DNA from: Polaromonas sp. A23
Lineage (GTDB): Bacteria; Pseudomonadota; Gammaproteobacteria; Burkholderiales; Burkholderiaceae_C
Direction: 5' to 3'
Assembly (NCBI RefSeq): GCF_002001015.1
Contig: NZ_MUNO01000009.1
Span: 1 to 51,869, forward strand
DNA: 51,869 nt
In this document: piece by piece, positions 34,676 through 41,712 of the stretch
Position numbering within the stretch: the first letter of the stretch is position 1
Layout of the letters: each line of letters opens with the position of its first letter
Made by a program: the position numbers and the translations under genes
The notes under the pieces: generated by a model
What the model was told of the DNA's origin: nothing
The model's database searches: none
The model's input: the letters and a program-made list of their open reading frames with translations, nothing else

Positions 34676-36109
34676 TTAGCGGGATTTTTTTGCCGGTCGC
34701 TTCCAGTCAGACAGGCTGACCTGCTTACCGCGCGCCACGCTCAGGGTGCCGGGTGCCGTGTTCTTGGTAATCGTCGAGCCGGCTCCAACCGTGCTGCCCT
34801 CGCCTATCGTCACCGGCGCCACCAGCACGCAGTTGCTGCCGATGTGCACGTCAGCCTCAATCACCGTGCGGTGTTTGTTGGCACCATCGTAGTTGGCGGT
34901 GATGCTGCCGGCGCCGTAGTTGACACGTTCGCCCACGGTGGCGTCGCCCAGGTAAGCCAGGTGGTTGGCCTTGGCGCCCTTGGCGAGCGTGGCGTTTTTC
35001 ACTTCAACAAAATTGCCGATGTGCACCTCGGCGCCCAGCTGCGCCCCGGGCCGCAAGCGCGCAAATGGCCCCACCAGGGCGCCCTCGCCGACCTGCACGC
35101 CAAGTTTTTCGCCATCGATATGGGTAAAGGGGTGAATCACCGCGCCGGCTGCAATCTGGCAATTGGCAATCACGCAATTGGCGCCTATGCGCACGCCGTC
35201 AGCCAGTCTGACCTGACCTTCAAACAGGCAGTTCACGTCAATTTCCACGTCCTGGCCGCAGCCCAGCGCGCCGCGCACGTCGAAGCGCGCAGGATCGGCC
35301 AGCCGCACGCCCTGCTCCATGAGCGCTGTGGCCCGGCGCAACTGGTACACACGCTCCAGCTCAGCCAGCTGCACCGGGCTGTTGACGCCGGCCACCTGCG
35401 CGGCATCGAGAATCTGATGCGCCACCACGGCTATGCCGTCGGCCACAGCAAACTTCACGATGTCGGTCAGGTAGTACTCTTTCTGGGCATTTTTGTTGTC
35501 CAGTCGCCCCAGCCAGCTGCGCAACAGGCGGGTGGGCACTGCCATGATGCCGCTGTAGATTTCACGGATCTCGCGTTGTGCGTCGCTGGCATCCTTGTGC
35601 TCCACGATGGCCCTTACCTGCGCAGAAGACTCCGCTCCGGCCCGAACAATGCGGCCGTAACCCGTCGGGTCAGCCATGTTCAGCGTGAGCAGAGCCAGCC
35701 GCTGGCCATCGCACTGCGCCAGCAGGGCCTGCAAAGTGGCAACTTCGGTCAGCGGCACGTCGCCCGACAGCACCAGCGTGACACCGTCGTCGGCAAGCAG
35801 CGGCAGCGCCTGCTGCACCGCATGGCCGGTGCCGAGCTGCGGCTCCTGGCGGGCGAACTTCAGGTCGAGTTTTGAATCCGACAACGGTGTAGCTTGCGTA
35901 AACCGGGTGCAGGCGGCTTCGACGGTTTCTGCGCCATGCCCCGTGATAATGACCGCCTTGCGCGCTGACACGGACGCGGCGCATTCGATGACATGCGCCA
36001 GCAAAGCCTTTCCGCCCAAACGGTGCAACACTTTGGGTAAGCTGCTTTTCATCCGCGTGCCTTTGCCCGCGGCCATGATCACAACATCGACTGGAACTGG
36101 AATCGCCAT
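34676..36109 (-). CDS. glmU: Bifunctional UDP-GlcNAc pyrophosphorylase/GlcN-1-P acetyltransferase
   Basis: Makes UDP-GlcNAc from glucosamine-1-phosphate, acetyl-CoA and UTP. The 477 residues start VDVVIMAAGKGTRMKSSLPK, the nucleotidyltransferase signature. The middle contains GTGHAVQQALPLL and LSGDVPL. From about residue 260 a left-handed beta-helix with hexapeptide repeats forms the acetyltransferase (GNFVEVKNATLAKGAKANHL, YDGANKHRTVI). The ATG at 36109 is chosen; its codon overlaps the ATG of the DUF6279 gene on the other strand by two bases. It lies 3.5 kb from glmS, with functional linkage through the same pathway. Confidence 0.97.
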   Translation of the reverse strand: MAIPVPVDVVIMAAGKGTRMKSSLPKVLHRLGGKALLAHVIECAASVSARKAVIITGHGAETVEAACTRFTQATPLSDSKLDLKFARQEPQLGTGHAVQQALPLLADDGVTLVLSGDVPLTEVATLQALLAQCDGQRLALLTLNMADPTGYGRIVRAGAESSAQVRAIVEHKDASDAQREIREIYSGIMAVPTRLLRSWLGRLDNKNAQKEYYLTDIVKFAVADGIAVVAHQILDAAQVAGVNSPVQLAELERVYQLRRATALMEQGVRLADPARFDVRGALGCGQDVEIDVNCLFEGQVRLADGVRIGANCVIANCQIAAGAVIHPFTHIDGEKLGVQVGEGALVGPFARLRPGAQLGAEVHIGNFVEVKNATLAKGAKANHLAYLGDATVGERVNYGAGSITANYDGANKHRTVIEADVHIGSNCVLVAPVTIGEGSTVGAGSTITKNTAPGTLSVARGKQVSLSDWKRPAKKSR

Positions 36110-37025
36110 GGAATTTCCTGTGAATTTTCGGTTTTCAAGGCCACCCCTGCCCGCGGCGGGACAGGGTCGCATTGTGCTGATTATCGGTGTGCTGCTAGCG
36201 GCCGCAGCCTTGCAAGCCTGCAGCGCCGTGAAAATCGCCTACGGCCAGGCCACAGAGCTGGCGTACTGGCAACTCGATGGGTATTTTGACTTCAATGCCG
36301 CCCAGCGTCCCAAAGTGCGGGACGAGCTGGCGCGCATTCACCTATGGCACCGGCAAACCCAGCTACCGGCCTATATCAAGACCCTGGAAAAATGGCAGCC
36401 CCTCCTGACGCACGATATGGATGAAGCACAGGCCTGCAGCATTTTTGATGAGATACGCAGCAGGCTGCAGGCCATCTCTGACCACGCAACTCCCGTTGCA
36501 GGTGCGCTGGTCACCACGCTGGAGACGGAGCAGCTCGAAGCATTGAAGCGCAAATTTTCAAAACTCAATGTTGAGTATCGCGACGATTTTCTTGACGGCA
36601 AGCCGGCTGCGCTGATCGAAAAGCGCCTGAAAAAAGCAGTGAGCCGCGCGGAGATGTTGTACGGCTCGCTCGAGCACGCGCAGCGGGATGTATTGAAGGA
36701 GCGCATCACGCGATCTGTGTTCGATGCGCGCATATCCCTTGCGGAACACCAGCGGCGTCAACGCGACGCCCTGCAAAGCCTTTCACCCCTGATTGCCGGC
36801 CAGTCAACCCCGAATCAGGCCCATCTGGTGATTCAGGGCTATTTCGAGAGAGTGGCGAATTCACCGGACCTGGTGTACCGCCGCTATCAGGACAACCTGA
36901 CCCGCGACAGTTGCAAAACTTTCGCGGCGCTGCATAACAGCACCACCGCTGCGCAGCGCGCCCACGCGGTTAAAACGCTTCAGAGGTATGCCCAGGATTT
37001 CGCCATCCTGGCGGCACGGCGTTAG
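36108..37025 (+). CDS. DUF6279 family lipoprotein
   Basis: A 305-residue lipoprotein. Its hydrophobic signal is IVLIIGVLLAAAALQACSA with lipobox LQAC. The mature N-terminus, VKIAYGQATELAYWQLDGYF followed by RPKVRDELARIHLWHRQTQLPAY, is typical of DUF6279. The remaining protein is alpha-helical. Function is unknown; it is probably anchored in the outer membrane facing the periplasm. The ATG at 36108 shares CATG with the glmU start, so the two promoters must lie inside each other's coding sequences unless translation starts later. The stop TAG lies in the palindromic element at 37022. Confidence 0.8.
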   Translation: MEFPVNFRFSRPPLPAAGQGRIVLIIGVLLAAAALQACSAVKIAYGQATELAYWQLDGYFDFNAAQRPKVRDELARIHLWHRQTQLPAYIKTLEKWQPLLTHDMDEAQACSIFDEIRSRLQAISDHATPVAGALVTTLETEQLEALKRKFSKLNVEYRDDFLDGKPAALIEKRLKKAVSRAEMLYGSLEHAQRDVLKERITRSVFDARISLAEHQRRQRDALQSLSPLIAGQSTPNQAHLVIQGYFERVANSPDLVYRRYQDNLTRDSCKTFAALHNSTTAAQRAHAVKTLQRYAQDFAILAARR

Positions 37026-37090
37026 TGTCCTGCCCCGGAAATAAAGTCGATATGAAATTTCATCACCTTATTTCCGGGACACGACACTAA
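37022..37090. mobile_element. 69-base near-perfect palindrome, MITE-like
   Basis: Nested inverted repeats: TTAGTGTC (37022-37029) with GACACTAA (37083-37090), CCCGGAAATAA (37034-37044) with TTATTTCCGGG (37068-37078), and a central ATGAAATTTCAT. The outer repeats carry the TAG stop codons of the two convergent genes on either side. Size and structure fit a miniature transposon derived from an insertion sequence, or a very stable bidirectional terminator. Confidence 0.6.
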
Positions 37091-37335
37091 GAGCCGCGCG
37101 CCTTGGAATGAGACTTGCCTTCCCGTTCGGCCTGCACCAGTTGGCGGGCCTCAGCCTCATTGACAGGTTGAGCTGCTCGGGCATCTGAAGCCACATCCGC
37201 ATCTTCGAGATATTTGTTGATGCTCTTCTGGTAGCTACGCGTGCCTTCGTAACTACCTTCGCCGATCTGCGCTTTGAAAACGCCAGACCGCTTTGCATCT
37301 GCGTCGAGCGTTGAGGAAATAGTTTTCCGCGTCAT
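37087..37335 (-). CDS. Small hydrophilic protein of unknown function
   Basis: An 82-residue, charged protein with no hydrophobic segment (KAQIGEGSYEGTRSYQKSINKYLEDADVAS), rich in Ala, Glu, Lys and Ser, and probably largely disordered or helical. Its ATG overlaps the stop of the upstream 62-residue gene (ATGA), with GAAGAG before it. It is similar in character to small stress-related proteins, but no family is assigned. The stop lies in the palindromic element at 37022. Confidence 0.6.
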   Translation of the reverse strand: MTRKTISSTLDADAKRSGVFKAQIGEGSYEGTRSYQKSINKYLEDADVASDARAAQPVNEAEARQLVQAEREGKSHSKARGS

Positions 37336-37520
37336 TGATGCTCTTCGGTTTGTTGATGGCCAGGAGAATACTGGCGCATCACATGACCATCGTCGCCTGC
37401 CTGGCGAACACGCCTTGACTGCAACTCACCCGAGCCGCTGCTTTGCTGTTGCTGCCTGTCGACGGGGCGTTGCGGCTGTTGTTGCAGCTGGCGCAGATGA
37501 GGGCTGATGTTGCTGTCCAT
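37332..37520 (-). CDS. Small glutamine-rich protein of unknown function
   Basis: A 62-residue protein beginning MDSNISPHLRQLQQQPQRPV and rich in Gln, Arg, Ser and His; low complexity, probably disordered. Reality is supported by AGGAG 7 bases before the ATG and by the four-base coupling to the next gene. No family is recognised. The frame is open 10 codons further upstream, but the ribosome binding site selects 37520. Confidence 0.55.
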   Translation of the reverse strand: MDSNISPHLRQLQQQPQRPVDRQQQQSSGSGELQSRRVRQAGDDGHVMRQYSPGHQQTEEHQ

Positions 37521-37684
37521 GAAAAACTCCTGATGGGGCAGCCCAAACATTCACGGCCACGCAGGGACAAAGAGGTTCAGCATAAAACCCCATCAAGGCA
37601 CGCGTGTCAGCCGCCCCACCCGCCTCCTGTCAGACTTGTCCTACAGATCATCCAAGCCAGCAGAAAGCATCCGTCGACTGGAGG

Positions 37685-37741
37685 TCAGGCTTGCAACGCA
37701 GCCCACATCTCTTTGTCACGCTCCGCCGTCCAGATGCGCGG
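37685..37741 (-). pseudogene. Second copy of the MBL gene's 3' end (18 codons and stop)
   Basis: Reads PRIWTAERDKEMWAALQA and stop, identical in protein to the C-terminus of the intact MBL-fold gene that ends at 37832. About 7 of 57 bases differ, all synonymous. It is separated from the intact end by a hairpin. The rest of the gene is missing. Confidence 0.75.
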
Positions 37742-37745
37742 CGAG

Positions 37746-37798
37746 CCCTTTTTCGACCTGCGAGGGGCCCCGCTTGCGGGGATCGAAGCGAAAAAGGG
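37746..37798 (-). terminator. Long hairpin between the two MBL gene ends
   Basis: CCCTTTTTCG (37746-37755) is the exact complement of CGAAAAAGGG (37789-37798), and inside lies a second hairpin CCCCGC-TT-GCGGGG (37768-37781). It lies 34 bases after the MBL gene stop. Read leftward, the A/T-rich arm gives CTTTTT in the first arm. Terminator function is likely. Confidence 0.55.
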
Positions 37799-37831
37799 TG
37801 AGGTGAAATCCGCGCTGCTCGCGCTTTGAGA

Positions 37832-38821
37832 TCAGGCTTGCAGTGCAGCCCACATTTCTTTGTCGCGTTCGGCCGTCCAAATGCGCGGATTCTTGATTCC
37901 GCTGGCCTCGTCAAAGGCGCGGCTCACGTCAAACGGCAGGCAATGCTCGTAGATAAAGACCTGCCCAAAGACGGGATCCATGCTTTTGCGGGTGTGGGCC
38001 ATCGCAGCCTTGAGATCCATCTTCGCGGCGGCTGCTTCCTTGCCGCAGCGGAACAGTGTCTCGACCCATTGTTTGGTGTAGTCGATGGCCTTGTTCACCT
38101 CTGCAACGCCTTTCATGGCTTCACCGCGGCCCGGCACAATCGCCTCGGCCTTGAGGGCACGCAGCGCCTCCAGGGTGGCAGGCCACTCTTCGAGCTGGGC
38201 ATCGCCGGTGTAAACGCCGGCCTGGTACTCGACCAGGTCACCGGAGAAAAGCACTTTTTCTTCTTCCACCCAGGCAATGGTATCGCCACGCGTGTGGCCA
38301 TGGCCGGGATGCCAGATCTGCACCTTCACGCCACCAAGATCAACCACCAGCTTGCCGGGCAGTTCGCCTTTGACAGGGTTGCCGCCGGCAATCACCATGG
38401 TCGGCCAGGTCAGGCCGGGCACACTTTCGGCATTGCGGAACAGGCGCGGGAAACGCTCCATCTCGCTTTGCATGTCTTCGGCGCCGCGCTCCACAATCAG
38501 TTCGTAAGTACCCTGACTGGCAATCACTTCCGTAGCCCCTTGAGCAAGGTAAGCGCTCGCTCCCAGTACGCGCACCGCGTGGTAATGCGTCAACAGCACG
38601 TATTTGATGGGTTTGTCGCTGACGGCGCGGATGCGCGCGATCAGGTCCTGCGCCATGGCGGGCGTGGCCGTGGCATCGCTGACCATGATGAATTTGTCGC
38701 CGATGATCACGCCAGAGTTCGGGTCACCTTCGGCGGTGTAGGCCCAGCAATGGGCGCTGAGCTGCTCGAACGTGATTTTCTTGTCCGTGAGGTCGGACTG
38801 CGAAGCAAAAGCTTTGGACAT
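37832..38821 (-). CDS. MBL-fold metallo-hydrolase with variant metal motif
   Basis: A 329-residue metallo-beta-lactamase-fold protein. The usual HxHxDH motif is replaced by THYHAVRV: both first histidines are kept, but the Asp-His pair is missing. The later ligands are recognisable as WHPGHGHTRGDTI and FSGDLVEY. The closest groups I know are small-molecule hydrolases with a single-metal or altered site. GGAG precedes the ATG at 38821; the open frame to 39094 is upstream repeat. A TetR gene lies upstream on the same strand, with a palindromic operator at 38873 between them. Substrate unknown. Confidence 0.85.
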   Translation of the reverse strand: MSKAFASQSDLTDKKITFEQLSAHCWAYTAEGDPNSGVIIGDKFIMVSDATATPAMAQDLIARIRAVSDKPIKYVLLTHYHAVRVLGASAYLAQGATEVIASQGTYELIVERGAEDMQSEMERFPRLFRNAESVPGLTWPTMVIAGGNPVKGELPGKLVVDLGGVKVQIWHPGHGHTRGDTIAWVEEEKVLFSGDLVEYQAGVYTGDAQLEEWPATLEALRALKAEAIVPGRGEAMKGVAEVNKAIDYTKQWVETLFRCGKEAAAAKMDLKAAMAHTRKSMDPVFGQVFIYEHCLPFDVSRAFDEASGIKNPRIWTAERDKEMWAALQA

Positions 38822-38872
38822 GGGGGAAGTCTCCGTGGGGTGCGGCCAACGGGCCGGTGTGTCGTGAAATTC

Positions 38873-38900
38873 TACTATACGTAACTTATTACGAATAGTA
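38873..38900. promoter_or_regulatory. Candidate TetR operator upstream of the MBL gene
   Basis: TACTATACGTAA-CTTA-TTACGAATAGTA is an inverted repeat matching at 11 of 12 positions, in an AT-rich stretch 51 bases before the MBL start. This is a typical TetR operator size. The adjacent TetR gene is the likely binder. Confidence 0.6.
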
Positions 38901-38927
38901 AAACGCCGTAAATCCCCGTCCAGGCGG

Positions 38928-39052
38928 GAGAGGCTGTGAAGATTTCGTAGCGAGCGGGCCGAGGTGGCTTCGAGGAGCGGAGCCGTACAAACGTACGGTG
39001 AGCACCGCAGGAGCCAGATCGGGTCGCGCAGTAGAAAGATTGACGGCCTCTC
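38928..39052. repeat. Long inverted repeat with GTACAAACGTACGG core, copy 2
   Basis: Imperfect arms of about 57 bases (GAGAGGCTGTGAAG... pairing with ...GACGGCCTCTC) surround GTACAAACGTACGG at 38985-38998, the same core as in the element at 15072-15174. The right end overlaps the TetR stop codon by two bases. It probably separates transcription of the TetR and MBL genes. Confidence 0.72.
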
Positions 39053-39647
39053 AGGCCAGCCCGCGCTCCAGCATGGCCACCACCTCTTCGGCATAGTCGC
39101 GGTAACTCATGGGCCCGTCAGGGCGCATCCAGGTGAAGGTCCAGTTGATCATGCCGAAAAGCATCATGGTCACCGCTGTCTGGTTGGCCGGCGTGATGCG
39201 TTTTGGGTAGGCCCGGGTAAGAAACCTTGTCATGGCCGACACCACGTCGCGCTGCCGGTTCAGAATCAGTTCGCGCTGCACTTCCCCGAGAAATTTGGTG
39301 TCCCCCAGCAGTGCGCTGTGCCGCGTTGCTGAGCTTTCGTACTGGTCGAGGAAGTTGCGGATCAGCTCATGCAGGGCGGCGCGGTCGTCCAGGTTCTTGC
39401 GCTGGGCACTGGCATCTGTCTGGCCAATGATGGCCAGCAGATGCTGGGTGTAGCGGTCCAGCAGATCAAACAGAATGGCTTCCTTGCTGCCGTAGTAGTG
39501 GTACAGCCTGGCTTTCGACGTGCCGCAGGCCGCGGCAATGTCGTTCATGCTCGCGGCCACATAGCTACGCTGCGCAAAACACTGGGCAGCCACATCGAGG
39601 ATGGCTTCGCGCTGGAGTTCGTGGGTGGCGGATTTGGGACGGGCCAT
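39051..39647 (-). CDS. TetR family transcriptional regulator
   Basis: A 198-residue TetR protein. The HTH is at residues about 12-58 (REAILDVAAQCFAQRSYVAASMNDIA and GTSKARLYHYYGSKEAI), followed by a helical ligand domain of the TetR_C type (FGMINWTFTWMRPDGPMSYRDYAEE region), which resembles regulators of fatty-acid or phenylacetyl-CoA metabolism. It is upstream of the MBL gene on the same strand and divergent from the TfoX-like gene; it probably represses the MBL gene through the site at 38873. Confidence 0.88.
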   Translation of the reverse strand: MARPKSATHELQREAILDVAAQCFAQRSYVAASMNDIAAACGTSKARLYHYYGSKEAILFDLLDRYTQHLLAIIGQTDASAQRKNLDDRAALHELIRNFLDQYESSATRHSALLGDTKFLGEVQRELILNRQRDVVSAMTRFLTRAYPKRITPANQTAVTMMLFGMINWTFTWMRPDGPMSYRDYAEEVVAMLERGLA

Positions 39648-39708
39648 GCGGTATTGTGAAGCACACCGGCGCGCAAGCCGGCGTCTGCAAACCCGTTAAA
39701 GTTCATGA

Positions 39709-40209
39709 ATGGCCGCTGACCTGTCCTTTGCCAATTACTGCTGTGAGTTGCTGGGCAGCGCGGGGCCCTGCTCGGCACGCCGCATGTTTGGCGGGTTTGG
39801 CATCAGCACCGGCGGGCTCAATATTGCGCTGGTGGCCGACCTGGGTGGAGGCGACACACTCTGGCTCAAGGGAAACGAAGAAACGCGCGGCCTGTTTGAA
39901 GCCGCGGGTTGTGCGCCTTTTGTCTACGAGGCCAAAGGCAAGGCCATGAAACTGAACTACTTCAGCGCGCCCGAAGACGCGATGGAGTCGCCTCAGCTCA
40001 TGGCGCAGTGGGCCCGGCTGGCGCAGGACTGTGCCTTGAAAGCACGTGCAGCCAAGGTACCACGGGCGCGGCCAGCTACCAAATCAGTAGCAAAACGGGG
40101 AAGAGCAGCCAGCAAGGCCACACCCACTCCGCCGACCAACCCGGCAACCAGGCGCGCCGATGCGGCGCCCGCCAAACCAAAAGCCAGCCGCAAGTCGCGT
40201 AGCGGCTGA
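39709..40209 (+). CDS. TfoX/Sxy N-terminal domain protein with basic tail
   Basis: A 166-residue protein. Residues 1-110 form a TfoX N-terminal domain (RRMFGGFGISTGGLNIALV; ALVADLGG...LWLKGNEETR; MKLNYFSAPEDAMES). The rest is a Lys/Ala/Pro-rich basic tail (RARPATKSVAKRGRAASKA...) that could bind nucleic acid. The tail begins at an AGCTAT repeat copy (40074-40091) and overlaps the antisense DUF2917 gene by 217 bases. TfoX proteins regulate competence, but this short form lacks the C-terminal domain, so that role is not implied. Confidence 0.78.
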   Translation: MAADLSFANYCCELLGSAGPCSARRMFGGFGISTGGLNIALVADLGGGDTLWLKGNEETRGLFEAAGCAPFVYEAKGKAMKLNYFSAPEDAMESPQLMAQWARLAQDCALKARAAKVPRARPATKSVAKRGRAASKATPTPPTNPATRRADAAPAKPKASRKSRSG

Positions 40210-40592
40210 GCCACGCCACCGCGCCATTGCGGGCCAAGCGCCAGTACCGGCACTTGGCTGCTGCTGATGGCCACCCCTGCCGCGGCCGGCAGCGGATCCC
40301 AGCTGAAATAGGCTGCCGATTGCTCCGGGGAGTTCCAGGACTCCATCACCAACACCTGCCCCGGCAGGAGATTCAGTGTGTCGCCTGCGCCAAGGAAGTG
40401 GTCGCCCCCCCGCACGGCATCGTCGCCCTGCGCGTTGTCGAAAGTGATCCAGACCCGTCCGTGCGCGATACGCAACACACCAGGCTGGCTGGGGCGCAGT
40501 GTCAATGCACGACTGTCACCGAGCTTCCAGCAGCCCGACACCTTTTCCGTGCCGGCGAATGATTGCAGCTCTGGGTGGTGATGGTTGTTCAT
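39993..40592 (-). CDS. DUF2917 domain protein
   Basis: A 199-residue protein. Residues 1-100 are the DUF2917 beta-barrel domain (LRIAHGRVWITFDNAQGDDAVRGGDHFL; TLNLLPGQVLVMESWN). The C-terminal 80 residues are hydrophobic/arginine-rich (LRLAFGLAGAASARLVAGLV), probably a membrane-associated helix pair, and run antisense to the TfoX tail. AGGAG precedes the ATG at 40592. Function unknown; it is divergent from a GcvA-like LysR, a frequent pairing in Comamonadaceae, so it is probably controlled by it. Confidence 0.78.
   Translation of the reverse strand: MNNHHHPELQSFAGTEKVSGCWKLGDSRALTLRPSQPGVLRIAHGRVWITFDNAQGDDAVRGGDHFLGAGDTLNLLPGQVLVMESWNSPEQSAAYFSWDPLPAAAGVAISSSQVPVLALGPQWRGGVAQPLRDLRLAFGLAGAASARLVAGLVGGVGVALLAALPRFATDLVAGRARGTLAARAFKAQSCASRAHCAMS
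40074..40091 (+). repeat. AGCTA-type palindrome inside the TfoX-like gene
   Basis: AGCTACCAAATCAGTAGC lies in frame and is translated as part of PATKSVA in the basic tail. It is the same family as the copies at 7584 and 33187. Confidence 0.6.
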
Positions 40593-40712
40593 GCTGTTCT
40601 CCTGAAACAAAAGTCGTTGATGGGAATGAATGATCGCGCTCCGGGTCTTGGCAGTCCAATGAAATCGAGTTACGCTATTCATTCCCGAAACGCATCAATC
40701 AAATTGACCGCC

Positions 40713-41696
40713 ATGCTGCATTCCCAAACCCATTTACGCACCCGCCCCATCTCTGCAGGCCAGCTGCGCGCCTTTGACGCCGTTGCCCGGCACCTGAACT
40801 TTCGCGCTGCCTCCGAAGAGTTGGCACTGACCCAATCGGCAGTGAGCCGGCAGATCCAGGCGCTGGAGGAAGAAGTTGGCCTGAGCCTGTTTCACCGCCA
40901 CACGCGCTCTGTGGAACTCACCGGCGCCGGCGGTGTGCTGCTGCGTGCCGTGACACCGTCGCTCGAACGCATCGACGGGGCGGTGCGGCAGATCCGCCAG
41001 AGCGCCGGACGCAAGAGCGTTTCGCTCACCACTTTTGCGTCCTTTGCATCGATGTGGCTGATCCCGCGGCTGGAGGCCTTCCAGCGCGACAACCCCGATA
41101 TGGACATCCGCATTGATGCGTCGGACGTCTCCATTGACCTGGAAACTTCGGACCTTGATCTGGCGCTGCGGTATGGGCCTACAGCCCGGATGCCGGCCGG
41201 TGCCATACGCCTGTTTGGCGAACAAATGACACCGGTGGCCAGCCCCTGGCTGCTCAAAAGCGGGCCGCGCCTGAAAAAGCCAGAAGACCTGGCGCACTTT
41301 GCACTGATCGAAGCCGGTGATTCGCACTCCACCCACATGGAATGGCTGACCTGGCGGCGCTGGCTGGAAGTGCATGGCACACCCAAGCTGGAGGGCAAGC
41401 GCTGGCTGTACTTCAACTACGCCTACCAGATGGTGCAGGCCGCGCTGACGGGCCAGGGCATTGTGCTGGCCCGCCTGCCGCTGATTGCCGAGAGCCTGGC
41501 TTCCGGTGACCTGATTGAGCCGCTGCCAAAAACACGGCTGGATTCACCCATGTCCTATTGGCTGGTCGTCGGCGCACGCAGCGCTGGCCGGCAGGAGGTG
41601 AAGGCTTTTTGCGACTGGCTGCTGGTGCAAAGCGCGCTGACCCGCAAGGCCATCGGCGACGTGCCGGACCCCGACACGGTGGACGACATCGACTAA
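40713..41696 (+). CDS. GcvA-like LysR transcriptional regulator
   Basis: A 327-residue LysR protein. The HTH lies at about residues 14-70 (LRAFDAVARHLNFRAASEEL; TQSAVSRQIQALEEEVGL) and the effector domain is of the GcvA type (DIRIDASDVSIDLETSDLDLALRYG). The ATG at 40713 is chosen because the HTH begins soon after; the frame is open to 40563. It is divergent from DUF2917. The 17 bases between its stop and the convergent deacylase end hold nothing else. Confidence 0.86.
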   Translation: MLHSQTHLRTRPISAGQLRAFDAVARHLNFRAASEELALTQSAVSRQIQALEEEVGLSLFHRHTRSVELTGAGGVLLRAVTPSLERIDGAVRQIRQSAGRKSVSLTTFASFASMWLIPRLEAFQRDNPDMDIRIDASDVSIDLETSDLDLALRYGPTARMPAGAIRLFGEQMTPVASPWLLKSGPRLKKPEDLAHFALIEAGDSHSTHMEWLTWRRWLEVHGTPKLEGKRWLYFNYAYQMVQAALTGQGIVLARLPLIAESLASGDLIEPLPKTRLDSPMSYWLVVGARSAGRQEVKAFCDWLLVQSALTRKAIGDVPDPDTVDDID

Positions 41697-41712
41697 GGCC
41701 TGTTAACGCTCC

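Noticed and set aside
38928..39052. CRISPR-like array
   Set aside because: The structure is one long inverted repeat with a single core, not regularly spaced direct repeats with spacers.
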